A stretch of 10,261 bases of DNA, from positions 1-10,261 of the forward strand of contig DAIPXZ010000029.1 of assembly GCA_036782995.1 (NCBI GenBank), read 5' to 3'. The position numbers were made by a program, and so were the translations under genes. Position 1 is the stretch's first letter. Each line of letters starts with the position of its first letter. The DNA is from DAIPXZ01 sp036782995 (GTDB lineage Bacteria > Bacillota > Clostridia > Saccharofermentanales > Saccharofermentanaceae). The notes beneath the pieces were generated by a model, which searched no databases, was not told the origin of the DNA, and worked only from the letters and a program-made list of their open reading frames with translations. Shown here in pieces: positions 1 to 7,343 of the stretch.

Positions 1-55
1 ACGTTTGAGGGGCGTGTGAGAGATCATACGGGTTCAAGTCCCGTCGGCCGCACCA
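1..55 (+). tRNA. tRNA-Leu(GAG), 3' part, cut by window edge
   Basis: The sequence folds as the 3' half of a class II tRNA. The T-arm is ACGGG (28-32), loop TTCAAGT, CCCGT (40-44). The acceptor 3' strand CGGCCGC (45-51), discriminator A52 and an encoded CCA (53-55) follow. The anticodon loop TTGAGGG (5-11) places GAG at 7-9. Its stem pairs positions 1-4 with 12-15 (ACGT/GCGT, with a T-G pair next to the loop). The long variable arm TGA-GAGA-TCA (17-26) is short for Ser and suits Leu. Discriminator A is the leucine identity base. The tRNA would read CUC/CUU codons. The D-arm, 5' acceptor strand and promoter lie outside the window, so the Leu call rests on the anticodon, variable arm and discriminator. 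Confidence 0.85.
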
Positions 56-61
56 GAGTGA

Positions 62-108
62 AATAATCCGAACTCGTTCTTCCCTGCGGGAGATGGGTTC
101 GGATTATT
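62..108 (+). terminator. Long hairpin after the tRNA gene, probable terminator
   Basis: Arms 62-75 and 95-108 pair over 14 bp (AATAATCCGAACTC with GGGTTCGGATTATT, one G-T pair). An inner TTCCC/GGGAG stem follows. The hairpin starts six bases after the tRNA CCA end, as expected for a tRNA transcript terminator. The downstream tract (GCTATATTTC) is poor in U, so termination may be weak or rely on hairpin strength. The stem core resembles the terminator at 8056-8096. Confidence 0.65.
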
Positions 109-120
109 GCTATATTTCGA

Positions 121-312
121 GAAGTTTAAGAATACACATTTTCCTAATGGTGTGGTGAAGAGTCCTGAGGCAATACCAAGAGGAGCGAGGAAACTGAAAA
201 ATCAAGAATTGGCAATGTGTTCTGTTCATATATTGTGCTGCTTTGAGACTCGCGGAGTGCACCCTAATTAAACGTCGCTTCTACTTATTCTTCAACAGAG
301 CATCCTAATATA
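121..312. other. Gene-free spacer with a possibly structured segment
   Basis: No convincing reading frame is present on either strand. ACACATT (134-140) is complementary to AATGTGT (214-220), and inside it TTCCT (141-145) can pair with AGGAA (188-192) and GGTGT (149-153) with ATACC (173-177). This nesting could be a small structured RNA or a decayed remnant. It matches no RNA family that I recognise. The rest, 221-312, shows nothing I can interpret. Confidence 0.35.
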
Positions 313-349
313 AAAATGCACCGGAAGCTGTACGCTCCCGGTGCATTTT
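313..349 (-). terminator. Intrinsic terminator downstream of the ABC exporter remnant
   Basis: The arms at 313-324 (AAAATGCACCGG) and 338-349 (CCGGTGCATTTT) are a perfect 12-bp inverted repeat. Read on the minus strand, the stem runs into TTTTTATA, a good U-tract. It lies 17 bases past the stop codon of the ATPase remnant at 367, so it was the natural terminator of that transcription unit. Confidence 0.85.
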
Positions 350-366
350 ATCACTTTGCGATTTTT

Positions 367-1115
367 CTATGCCATGACCCAGCTTGGGGCTTGCTTTTGC
401 AGCTCACACATATGGGCGTATATGCCGTTGATTTTCAGAAGTTCTTCTGGCGTACCGCTCTCGGCGATCTGTCCGTCTCTGAGAACAACTATCTTGTCTG
501 TGCTGGCCACCGTTCTCATACGATGAGCAATAATCAGTACTGTCTTATTCTGAATGAGCCGTGAAAGCGATTCCTGAATTAGAGTTTCATTATCTACGTC
601 AAGGCTTGCGGTCGCTTCATCAAGTAAAACGATGGGCGCATCCTTGAGGAAGGCTCTGGCGATGGACAGTCGCTGCCGTTCGCCGCCGGATACGTACACG
701 CCCTTGGTGCCGATAACAGTGTCCAAGCCGTTTGGCAGCTTTTCGAGAATATCGTCGCACTGTGCGTCATGCAGCGCTTTGAGCACTTCCTCGCGAGTGG
801 AGTCAGGGTTTGCCATGCGGATATTATCATACACCGAAATCTTGAACAGCTTGCTGTCTCGAAATACAAAGGAAATGGTGTACATCAGGCGGTCTTTAGA
901 GATATGCTTCACGTCAACACCGCCGACCAGAATGCTGCCATCCTGTACATCCCAGAAACGGGAAATCAGGCTGGCGATGGTAGTCTTGCCGCCGCTTGGA
1001 CCAACCAATGCGATATGCTCGCCCGGCATACATCATACGGTTCATCGTAGTCGTAATAATGGGCGTGATAATGATGTAAACAACAAATTGAGCGGCAGCT
1101 CGTTGGTCGCCCCGC
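367..1115 (-). pseudogene. Decayed ABC exporter: ATPase domain fused out of frame to a transmembrane-domain scrap
   Basis: The longest open frame (367-1029, 220 residues) is the nucleotide-binding domain of an MsbA-like half-transporter. It keeps the VSGGERQ signature (113-119), Walker B IVLLDE (133-138) and H-loop His169. It ends like this family (NGIYAHMCELQ). Two catalytic regions are damaged. Walker A reads GPSGGKT (residues 10-16), one Gly short of GxxGxGKT, consistent with loss of one GGC triplet at about 988-996. The Q-loop Gln is Arg57 (CGA at 859-861, one transition from CAA). Upstream, 1024-1113 encodes in another frame AAQFVVYIIITPIITTT, typical of a late transmembrane helix of ABC exporters. 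The linker between that helix and the ATPase domain is missing, as are the first helices. Intact relatives are near 570-600 residues, so roughly two thirds is lost. A functional separate ATPase subunit is unlikely given the Walker A loss and the absence of a visible ribosome binding site at the internal ATG. Confidence 0.85.
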
Positions 1116-1116
1116 A

Positions 1117-1191
1117 TTCGACATAAACAAGCAAAACCACCGGCAACGCCGATGGTTTTGTTAGATTGCAAACAATCTGATTTATGTCGAA
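1117..1191. repeat. 75-nt palindromic element: outer stem enclosing two hairpins; likely also the terminator of the lipoprotein operon
   Basis: TTCGACATAAA (1117-1127) and TTTATGTCGAA (1181-1191) are perfect 11-bp inverted repeats. Inside lie two further hairpins. CAAAACCA (1132-1139) pairs with TGGTTTTG (1153-1160) around CGGC/GCCG. AGATTG (1163-1168) pairs with CAATCT (1173-1178). Together they make a three-way-junction fold on either strand. The element starts six bases past the stop codon of the minus-strand gene ending at 1198. It also borders the truncated end of the ABC remnant. On the minus strand the CAAAACCA hairpin is followed by CTTGTTTAT, a weak U-tract, so terminator function is possible. 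The terminal inverted repeats and position next to a broken gene also fit a small non-autonomous mobile repeat. No flanking target duplication was recognised. Confidence 0.6.
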
Positions 1192-1197
1192 GGTGCG

Positions 1198-2556
1198 TCA
1201 CAACGTATGGTCTTCTACAAAAAACAATCTCAGTTCGTAGTTCCCGCCGCCACCGAAGAGATATTCAAGGCGTTCATCTGTCTCATCATATATGAGTTCG
1301 ATGCTATTATCGGTTGGCACAAGGGCAACATCAACCCACATGAAGCTTTCGGACTGCCTGATTCCTGAGATTTCAAGCTCGCTTATATCTACTGTGCCGA
1401 CGCCCTCGCTGTCATTTTCCGGACCGAAACGATATAGCCCGCCGTCGAAGGTCACGCTGCCAGTGATTTTCAGTGTTGTGCCCGCTTCAAGTGTAATCCA
1501 TATTTCATCCGTTATCACAGGATTATCCAGTTCCACGACGATGACGCCTTCAGGTACGTTTTCTAAATCGATATTGTGTAATAAATTCCCATCAGGGTCG
1601 CCGCCCGAAAGAACAATCGGCAGGTCCTCCTGAATAATTTGGGTCAGATCTGATCCAATGGAGATGTATATAGAAGCAAGCTCTCCATCGTCGCTGATGG
1701 AATAGGTAAGCTCCTCCGGAATCAAAGGCTCACCAATGATCTGTCTGAAGTTCATTTGAATATGTACAAGTTCTATCGTTGTATTCGTTAGTCCCGCAGT
1801 ATCGATACCATCCGCCGTTACTGACAGTCCCGAAATATCAAGCGTGCCCGATTGGTCAGGACCGACACCGATTTCCAAACCCCCACCATTATTGAAATTC
1901 AGGCTACCCGCAAGCGTCAAGGCATAACTCCCGCAGTCGATTCGCAAGTTTCTGGAAAGCTCCGCATCGTCAAAATTCACTGTGATATCGGCGCCAATAT
2001 CAATTTGCGTTACTGAAGGATTGTTGAATAACTCCATGAATACTTCTGGCGTGGCAGCGTTTGTGTTTGTGACTTCCTGTATTTCATCCGAATACATTGT
2101 TGTTCTTATCGATGTCCATTCCTCGCCTTTTACAATAACAACGTTTCCCTCAATGGATGGCTCCGAAAGCGTGACACTCTCATGTATCTCGAAGATACTC
2201 GTATCGGGAGCAATGTCCTCAATCACTAAAGCGGACATATCGAGTGCACCGCCGCTGGCATCGGCTCTAACGGTTATGCATCCACCAGCAAAGGCATATG
2301 TGCCTGTCAACGTAAGTATTGCATTTCCAAGAATGATTTGTTTATCCATGTTGACATTCGCGTCAGAAAGGTCGAGTGTAGTATCAGTATTAATCTGATA
2401 GTCGGCGCTCGAGCTGCCCGAAAGATAATCGGTAAGCAACATTGTGTCGTCCGATATTTGTTCTATTGGTGCGCTGTCGGCTGCATCCTGCTTGCATCCC
2501 GTATATACAAGCGCCATCATTGACATAGCGATTACAAAACAAATCAGTTTCTTCAT
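1198..2556 (-). CDS. Lipoprotein with three internal beta-solenoid-like repeats, function unknown
   Basis: The product is a predicted 452-residue surface lipoprotein. A charged start (MKK), hydrophobic segment and YTGC box place the lipidated Cys at residue 21; Tyr at -3 is unusual but tolerated. Three imperfect repeats are visible, at about 78-112, 211-246 and 360-396. Each follows the pattern hydrophobic-L-T-L-x-G, F-x-x-GG, about ten residues, SG/VG-T-L/V-D-I/M-S-x-L-x-I. The alternating beta pattern with glycine turns suggests a beta-solenoid, perhaps for binding or adhesion; this is inference. No catalytic motif was seen. The start at 2556 is chosen because AAGGAGG lies eight bases upstream. 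An in-frame ATG at 2562 is too close to that site, and one at 2607 lies inside the preceding gene. The SD overlaps that gene's stop codon (2570), so translation is probably coupled. The family is not recognised. Confidence 0.85.
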   Translation of the reverse strand: MKKLICFVIAMSMMALVYTGCKQDAADSAPIEQISDDTMLLTDYLSGSSSADYQINTDTTLDLSDANVNMDKQIILGNAILTLTGTYAFAGGCITVRADASGGALDMSALVIEDIAPDTSIFEIHESVTLSEPSIEGNVVIVKGEEWTSIRTTMYSDEIQEVTNTNAATPEVFMELFNNPSVTQIDIGADITVNFDDAELSRNLRIDCGSYALTLAGSLNFNNGGGLEIGVGPDQSGTLDISGLSVTADGIDTAGLTNTTIELVHIQMNFRQIIGEPLIPEELTYSISDDGELASIYISIGSDLTQIIQEDLPIVLSGGDPDGNLLHNIDLENVPEGVIVVELDNPVITDEIWITLEAGTTLKITGSVTFDGGLYRFGPENDSEGVGTVDISELEISGIRQSESFMWVDVALVPTDNSIELIYDETDERLEYLFGGGGNYELRLFFVEDHTL

Positions 2557-2569
2557 GTTCATTCCCTCC

Positions 2570-5062
2570 TTATACAATCGGAGTGTCTTCATCCAGTGTA
2601 AGCGCATACATCACGCCGAAATGTCGGTCTTGCTTGCTACCACCCGCAAAACTGACTATATATTTACAATCGCCACTCATGTATATTCCCCAGCTCATCG
2701 AGTTGTTATCCTCAGCGATAATTGCACCATAGAGATGTTCACCCGTGACCGTCCACAGCTGCAAATTTCCTCCACTACGTAGTGCGATATATTGATCATC
2801 CGCAGAAAATGCTGCTGCCTGTTTGCCGGCGATTGTCCCCCAAAGCGGCGTGCCCGTCTCCATGTCGATTATCAAAGAGCGTTCATTTGTTGTGGATGTA
2901 TCTGTACCCCAAAAGAGTGTTTTTCCATCGTGTGATAGTGCCATACTGGAGCATCGCATACCAGTGTCAAGAGTCCACAGTGTCTCTCCGGTGGCAAGGT
3001 CGGAACACATTAGATGACCAACACCCGTTGCCTTTGCCGAGGTCACGACACATGTATCTGTCATCACCACACCCATCAGTGTTGCTTCTGCATATTTGTG
3101 CCAAATCAATTCGCCTGTCAACACATCGATGGCGCGAAGGTCACCCGATGCACAAAGATAGACCATGGTGTCATCCGGAGACCAGAACGACTTATGCGAT
3201 ACATCGTTATTTGCCCAGAACTCACTGATAAGAGCACCATCTGATATCCGAACAATGTTAGCATATCCATCCTCTCCAACGACAAGCAGCATCGTACTGT
3301 CATTTGATATCTGAACACATGTTAGGTTAGAGTAGACATCCATACCATTATCGTGCTGAACATAAAGCTGTGGGTTATCCTTGTACGGTAGCTCATAGGA
3401 GAACACCTCATTGCCATTGATATCCCATACGTAAGCCGTATCAACACCGCCCTCATACTGATAGTCAACAATTCCAGCCACCAGCGTTCCGTCGGTGGAA
3501 ATGTCACAGCTACCGTTTTCCGCGTAAAGCGGCTTTTTGAAGAGCAACTCACCCGTCTTGTCGAACACGTGCAGGTAGCTGTTCTCTATCCTGTATTCCT
3601 CACTAAATGTGGTATGGAAGGGCGTGGTAACAATGATATCGTTAGAAACATCAACGCCATATGCCTGCATCTTCATGTCGTACTCTGTTTGTATGGTGTA
3701 GTTGACCTGCGCAGGCTTGTGTTTGAGCGCGAACGTCAGATCCATACTCTCGCCTGCATGTGGTTCCACGATGATACACTCCTCCGCATAAGCGGAATCG
3801 GTATATGCCATATCTCGACTGAGTGATGCCAGCTCATTTACGAACACCGAGCACCGAGCCCAGTAACCGGTAGAATCAAACTGAAATGCCGGAGCTTCAA
3901 TGGTAAAACGACCATTGGCATCCGTATTTGCATATGTACTGAACCCAATTGAACGTGAAATCTGTATGCCAATATTGGGTATAGGCATCCCCGTTTCTTC
4001 ATCGTATACCGTACCGGTGATAGTGCAAGTGTCCATGGGGAACTGTGAAGGCCTTATATGGTTCATAACAGCCGCAGCTAAAAGCTCAGTGCTCTCACCA
4101 TCTGTCACATAATAGGAGAAGAGCGTTATGAAATCATAATCCTCTTCGTTATTACCTTGGTAGCCATAACGAACAACTGTAGATTCGCCAGGCTCCAGCA
4201 CTTCTGATGCACTCATCGGAATAAGATCCATTATCATCAGCGCGCCTCCGGCACCCTCCTCAAAGTCCCATAGGTCCGACTGCCAATCGATTACAAGGGA
4301 TGCATCGTAACCCTCCACCATCTCCCAGTCTTCCTCGGTCATATCAGGCTCGACGTTGTCATTGGCGGAGAGTAATTGCACAGTCTTATTCGAATTATTG
4401 GTAATTAAGGCACAGCGAGTGAAAGCCGTACCCAGATCAATCTCTTGGTTGTAGCCGGTAGTTTCCGTTATCTCGCGAGGAGCCGTGATTGTCACACCCA
4501 AAGCTTCATCCAGCACCTCTGGTTCAAAAGTCGCGAAATAGGGCAGATAATCAGCTCCGTCCTCAGGCATTCTGTATGCGGTCCTACCATCCACCATATA
4601 TTGCTGATTCTCGGCAACCTTGGTGGCAAGCTCCTCCGCAGAAAGTGCCGCGACATCGCCCTGCATCATTCTTATTAGCTCTTCCTGCGTATATCCGTGT
4701 AATTGTAGAACCGCCGCAAGTGTATTAATCTCTTCTTCGGTCGCAAGCTCCTCATCAGGCAGCTCGCCCGTCGCACCTGAAAGCTTATATACGCGATATT
4801 CTCCCAATATCCCGTTCAGACATGGAATCACATCCTCTGGCATGACATCCTGATGATAAATGAGATACTCGCACGTGGAGTAGCCAATCGCAAGGTCGCC
4901 CGCATTTATGAGCTCCGATACCTCCGCCGCGGTGCACGGTGCGCGGGTTTCGGTTGTAACTATTTCCGAATTCGATTGTTCCGAAGCTGCAGTATTACCG
5001 CCGCAGGATGCTAATTCAAAGAGTAGCATAAGGGCGAGAAATATCGTTACGGCCTTTTTCAT
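2570..5062 (-). CDS. Large lipoprotein with a CarboxypepD_reg-like domain and a C-terminal beta-propeller
   Basis: The product is a predicted 830-residue secreted lipoprotein. The signal ends in the lipobox LASC, with lipidated Cys20. Residues 21-45 are a Ser/Thr/Glu-rich linker. Residues 45-340 are an unrecognised, acidic region. Residues 346-392 (ITGTVYDEETGMPIPNIGI, then TDANGRFTI) match the carboxypeptidase-regulatory-like beta-sandwich pattern. From about 495 to 830 there are roughly seven WD40/PQQ-like blades, seen as recurring units such as DVLTGELIW, DLATGETLW, DMETGTPLW and TVTGEHLYG, each followed by SxDGxxLxxG-type strands. Seven blades would close a propeller; binding of a protein or polysaccharide is more likely than catalysis, since no active site is evident. 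The start at 5062 has GGAAGG seven bases upstream; the longer frame from 5083 would place that SD inside the coding region. It is the first gene of a pair with the lipoprotein ending at 1198 and is preceded by a long gene-free leader. Confidence 0.88.
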   Translation of the reverse strand: MKKAVTIFLALMLLFELASCGGNTAASEQSNSEIVTTETRAPCTAAEVSELINAGDLAIGYSTCEYLIYHQDVMPEDVIPCLNGILGEYRVYKLSGATGELPDEELATEEEINTLAAVLQLHGYTQEELIRMMQGDVAALSAEELATKVAENQQYMVDGRTAYRMPEDGADYLPYFATFEPEVLDEALGVTITAPREITETTGYNQEIDLGTAFTRCALITNNSNKTVQLLSANDNVEPDMTEEDWEMVEGYDASLVIDWQSDLWDFEEGAGGALMIMDLIPMSASEVLEPGESTVVRYGYQGNNEEDYDFITLFSYYVTDGESTELLAAAVMNHIRPSQFPMDTCTITGTVYDEETGMPIPNIGIQISRSIGFSTYANTDANGRFTIEAPAFQFDSTGYWARCSVFVNELASLSRDMAYTDSAYAEECIIVEPHAGESMDLTFALKHKPAQVNYTIQTEYDMKMQAYGVDVSNDIIVTTPFHTTFSEEYRIENSYLHVFDKTGELLFKKPLYAENGSCDISTDGTLVAGIVDYQYEGGVDTAYVWDINGNEVFSYELPYKDNPQLYVQHDNGMDVYSNLTCVQISNDSTMLLVVGEDGYANIVRISDGALISEFWANNDVSHKSFWSPDDTMVYLCASGDLRAIDVLTGELIWHKYAEATLMGVVMTDTCVVTSAKATGVGHLMCSDLATGETLWTLDTGMRCSSMALSHDGKTLFWGTDTSTTNERSLIIDMETGTPLWGTIAGKQAAAFSADDQYIALRSGGNLQLWTVTGEHLYGAIIAEDNNSMSWGIYMSGDCKYIVSFAGGSKQDRHFGVMYALTLDEDTPIV

Positions 5063-5450
5063 ATGAGTACCTTCCTTTCGCATCAGAAAACAATATCATT
5101 GAATAAATATGTATTTCTTGCCTAACGAGAATAACTCTAGTAACGTTTTTTCGATAAAATGAAAAAGATAACCAAACTGATTTTGGAAGATTGAGTTCGT
5201 CGAAAATGAGAAGTGCCAGCGATTCCAGTTCGAGTTGAAAATGACATACGCATGGGCATCAAGTACATCGGTAAACATATACTGTATACGTTCATAAGGG
5301 ACCCGTATCTTGGATATGTAACTCGTTTTTTTCTTTGAACATATATAGATATATTTATCTTAGCACACAATTTCGCAGATGAATAGTTTGAACGCTGTAC
5401 TCTTCTGGATACAGAAAAATAGTTTACAGATTGATAATACTCTCATGAAA
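5063..5450. other. Intergenic region upstream of the lipoprotein operon; no firm gene
   Basis: This 388-base gap separates the ATPase stop from the lipoprotein operon. No strong terminator for the ATPase was found: the CTGTA/TACAG hairpin near 5396-5415 has its T-run on the wrong side on the minus strand. A possible extended -10 (TGCTAAGAT on the minus strand, TAAGAT at 5357-5362) lacks a clear -35; if used, it would give a leader of nearly 300 bases. A 60-codon minus-strand frame (5096-5278) stays open upstream through at least fifteen more codons but has no good ribosome binding site and no recognisable family. It may be a decayed gene. TATAC-T-GTATA near 5279-5289 is a small palindrome of unknown meaning. 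Confidence 0.4.
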
Positions 5451-7301
5451 TCATTTGGTTTTCATCATTGCGCGCATGGAATTGATCACGGCAAGCACCA
5501 TCACTCCTACATCACCAAAAATAGCAACCCACATATTCGTGAGACCGAAAGCGGCCAACACCAAAATAATGGCTTTAACCCCAAGTGCAAACCAGATATT
5601 CTGCTTAACAATCTTCATCGTCTTTCTGGCGATACGAATGGCATGTCCAATTTTGGTTGGCTTATCATCCATCAAAACAATATCAGCGGATTCTATCGCC
5701 GCATCGCTTCCGAGTGCACCCATGGCGATACCAACATCGGCACGTGAAAGCACAGGTGCATCATTGATTCCGTCACCAACAAACGCAAGCTTGCTTCCGT
5801 TTGCTAGTAGCTTTTCAACCTCTTCAACCTTCTGTACCGGAAGCAAGTCCGCGCGATAATCATCCACACCGACCTTCTCTTTGACGGTAAAGGCAACCTT
5901 ATCAGTATCGCCGGTAAGCATCATAGTCTTCAGAATACCAACGGCTTTCAAATCGGCAATCGCCTGCTTTGCGTCCGCCTTGATTTCATCGTTAATTACG
6001 ATATGACCGAGATACTGGTTATCTCGTGAAATATGGATAACCGTTCCCGTCAGGTGGCATGGATGCCAATCAGCTCCGGCCATATCCATTAGTGCTCCAT
6101 TTCCGACATAATAGGTTGTTCCGTCCACGATGGCTTCGAGGCCTTTGCCGGCGATTTCGGTAATCTCACCGACGCGTTCCCGACTAAGATGGCCCTTGTG
6201 TGCAGCGACAATCGACGCTCCTACAGGGTGAGTGGAATAGCTTTCAGCTTCAGCTGCGATATCCAGCAGTTCTGCCGCGGTAATATCCGTCGGGTGAATT
6301 GCGTCCACCGCAAATGTCCCTCTCGTGAGTGTGCCGGTTTTATCAAAGACAACAGTATCAATTTTTGCAAGCGCCTCCATATAGTTTGCGCCTTTGATGA
6401 GAATACCTTCACGCGAAGCTCCGCCGATTCCGCCAAAAAACGACATTGGTACGGAAACAACCAGCGCACACGGACAGGAGACCATCAGAAAAATCAATGC
6501 ACGATTAATCCAAGATGACCAATCTTGCGAAAAAAGGAGCGGTGGTACGAACGCAATAAGAACTGCGCTAACTACCACACATGGCGTATAGTATTTTGCA
6601 AAACGGGTGATAAAGTTTTCCACTCTTGCCTTTTTGGAAGCGGAATTCTCAACTAACTCGAGAATTTTGGAAACGGTACTTTCTTCGAAAAGACTTTCCG
6701 ACCGTACACGGATTACACCTGTTAGATTGATGGATCCGCTGACTACCTTATCTCCAATCATTTTATCCACAGGCAGGCTTTCGCCTGTCAGAGCAGCAGT
6801 GTTGACCGATGTTGACCCATCAATTACTTCTCCATCAAGCGGAATCTTTTCTCCAGGTTTGATGACGATGATTTCACCGACTTGCACCTCGTCCGGCGAA
6901 ACGGTTTCTTCTTTGTCATCGCGAACGACAACCGCAAAATCAGGACGTATATCCATCATAGCAGCGATGGATTTTCGACTTTTCCCTACTGCTATGCCTT
7001 GAAACAATTCTCCAATCTGATAGAAAATCATTACCCCTGCTGCTTCTGGATATTCACCTACAGCAAAAGCACCGATTGTAGCAATCACCATGAGAAATTC
7101 TTCATCAAAAATATGGCCATGAAGAATATTGCGTATTGCTACAATAAGGATATCGTATCCGATAATGAGATATGGAACAGAAAAAATCGCCAGACGCCAA
7201 TACCACGCCATAGATACAAAATGTGTGATTAGGAATGCAGCGACGCAAGATACCGCGGAAACGATAATTCGTGTAATCATTTTTATCTGTTTTTTCGTCA
7301 T
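5451..7301 (-). CDS. cadA: Zn/Cd/Pb-exporting P1B-type ATPase (ZntA/CadA type) without N-terminal HMA domain
   Basis: This integral membrane pump would export Zn2+, Cd2+ or Pb2+ using ATP. In the 616-residue protein the actuator loop TGES is at 172-175. The metal-binding CPC of the transmembrane path is at 277-279 (SCPCALV). The phosphorylated Asp320 lies in DKTGTLT, the nucleotide-domain His-Pro pair at 358-359 and the hinge GDGINDAP at 509-516. Lys576 in the seventh helix and Asp597 in FGDVGV of the eighth are hallmarks of the Zn/Cd/Pb subgroup and argue against copper. CadA/ZntA proteins are commonly 700 residues or more because they begin with an HMA domain. Here the N-terminus goes straight into helix 1, and an HMA domain is encoded separately just upstream. 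The ATG at 7301 is preferred over an in-frame TTG at 7316, which abuts a terminator U-tract; GGGGTGAAGG precedes the ATG. It is the last gene of the operon begun by the CadC-like repressor. Confidence 0.95.
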   Translation of the reverse strand: MTKKQIKMITRIIVSAVSCVAAFLITHFVSMAWYWRLAIFSVPYLIIGYDILIVAIRNILHGHIFDEEFLMVIATIGAFAVGEYPEAAGVMIFYQIGELFQGIAVGKSRKSIAAMMDIRPDFAVVVRDDKEETVSPDEVQVGEIIVIKPGEKIPLDGEVIDGSTSVNTAALTGESLPVDKMIGDKVVSGSINLTGVIRVRSESLFEESTVSKILELVENSASKKARVENFITRFAKYYTPCVVVSAVLIAFVPPLLFSQDWSSWINRALIFLMVSCPCALVVSVPMSFFGGIGGASREGILIKGANYMEALAKIDTVVFDKTGTLTRGTFAVDAIHPTDITAAELLDIAAEAESYSTHPVGASIVAAHKGHLSRERVGEITEIAGKGLEAIVDGTTYYVGNGALMDMAGADWHPCHLTGTVIHISRDNQYLGHIVINDEIKADAKQAIADLKAVGILKTMMLTGDTDKVAFTVKEKVGVDDYRADLLPVQKVEEVEKLLANGSKLAFVGDGINDAPVLSRADVGIAMGALGSDAAIESADIVLMDDKPTKIGHAIRIARKTMKIVKQNIWFALGVKAIILVLAAFGLTNMWVAIFGDVGVMVLAVINSMRAMMKTK

Positions 7302-7317
7302 TCCTTCACCCCACAAA

Positions 7318-7343
7318 AAGAGTCTCGATTTGTCGAGACTCTT
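7318..7343 (-). terminator. Intrinsic terminator/attenuator between the HMA gene and the ATPase
   Basis: AAGAGTCTCGA (7318-7328) and TCGAGACTCTT (7333-7343) form a perfect 11-bp stem with a four-base loop. On the minus strand it is followed by a run of Ts. The stem overlaps the stop codon of the small HMA gene. It ends about 17 bases before the ATPase start codon, leaving just enough room for the ATPase ribosome binding site. It therefore lies within the operon and must be read through, or processed, for promoter-proximal transcripts to reach the pump gene. Confidence 0.85.

Noticed and set aside
1..55. tRNA 3' end as an integration site of a mobile island
   Set aside because: No second copy of the tRNA 3' end and no integrase gene is visible in the window.
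134..220. Hammerhead-like ribozyme, suggested by CTGAGG and GAGGAAAC
   Set aside because: The conserved CUGAnGA core and properly placed GAAA with stem II and a cleavage triplet are not present.
914..1201. 95-codon minus-strand frame as a gene
   Set aside because: It runs from the palindromic element through the transmembrane scrap and then through the ATPase domain in the wrong frame, so it is part of the ABC pseudogene.
2782..3228. 148-codon plus-strand frame
   Set aside because: It is antisense to the propeller domain, with frameless composition and no ribosome binding site.
5379..5747. 122-codon plus-strand frame rich in His and Asn
   Set aside because: Most of it is antisense to the ATPase C-terminus, and no ribosome binding site or family is evident.
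7302..7316. TTG at 7316 as the ATPase start
   Set aside because: It lies in the terminator U-tract, leaving the hairpin where a ribosome binding site should be; the ATG at 7301 is better placed.
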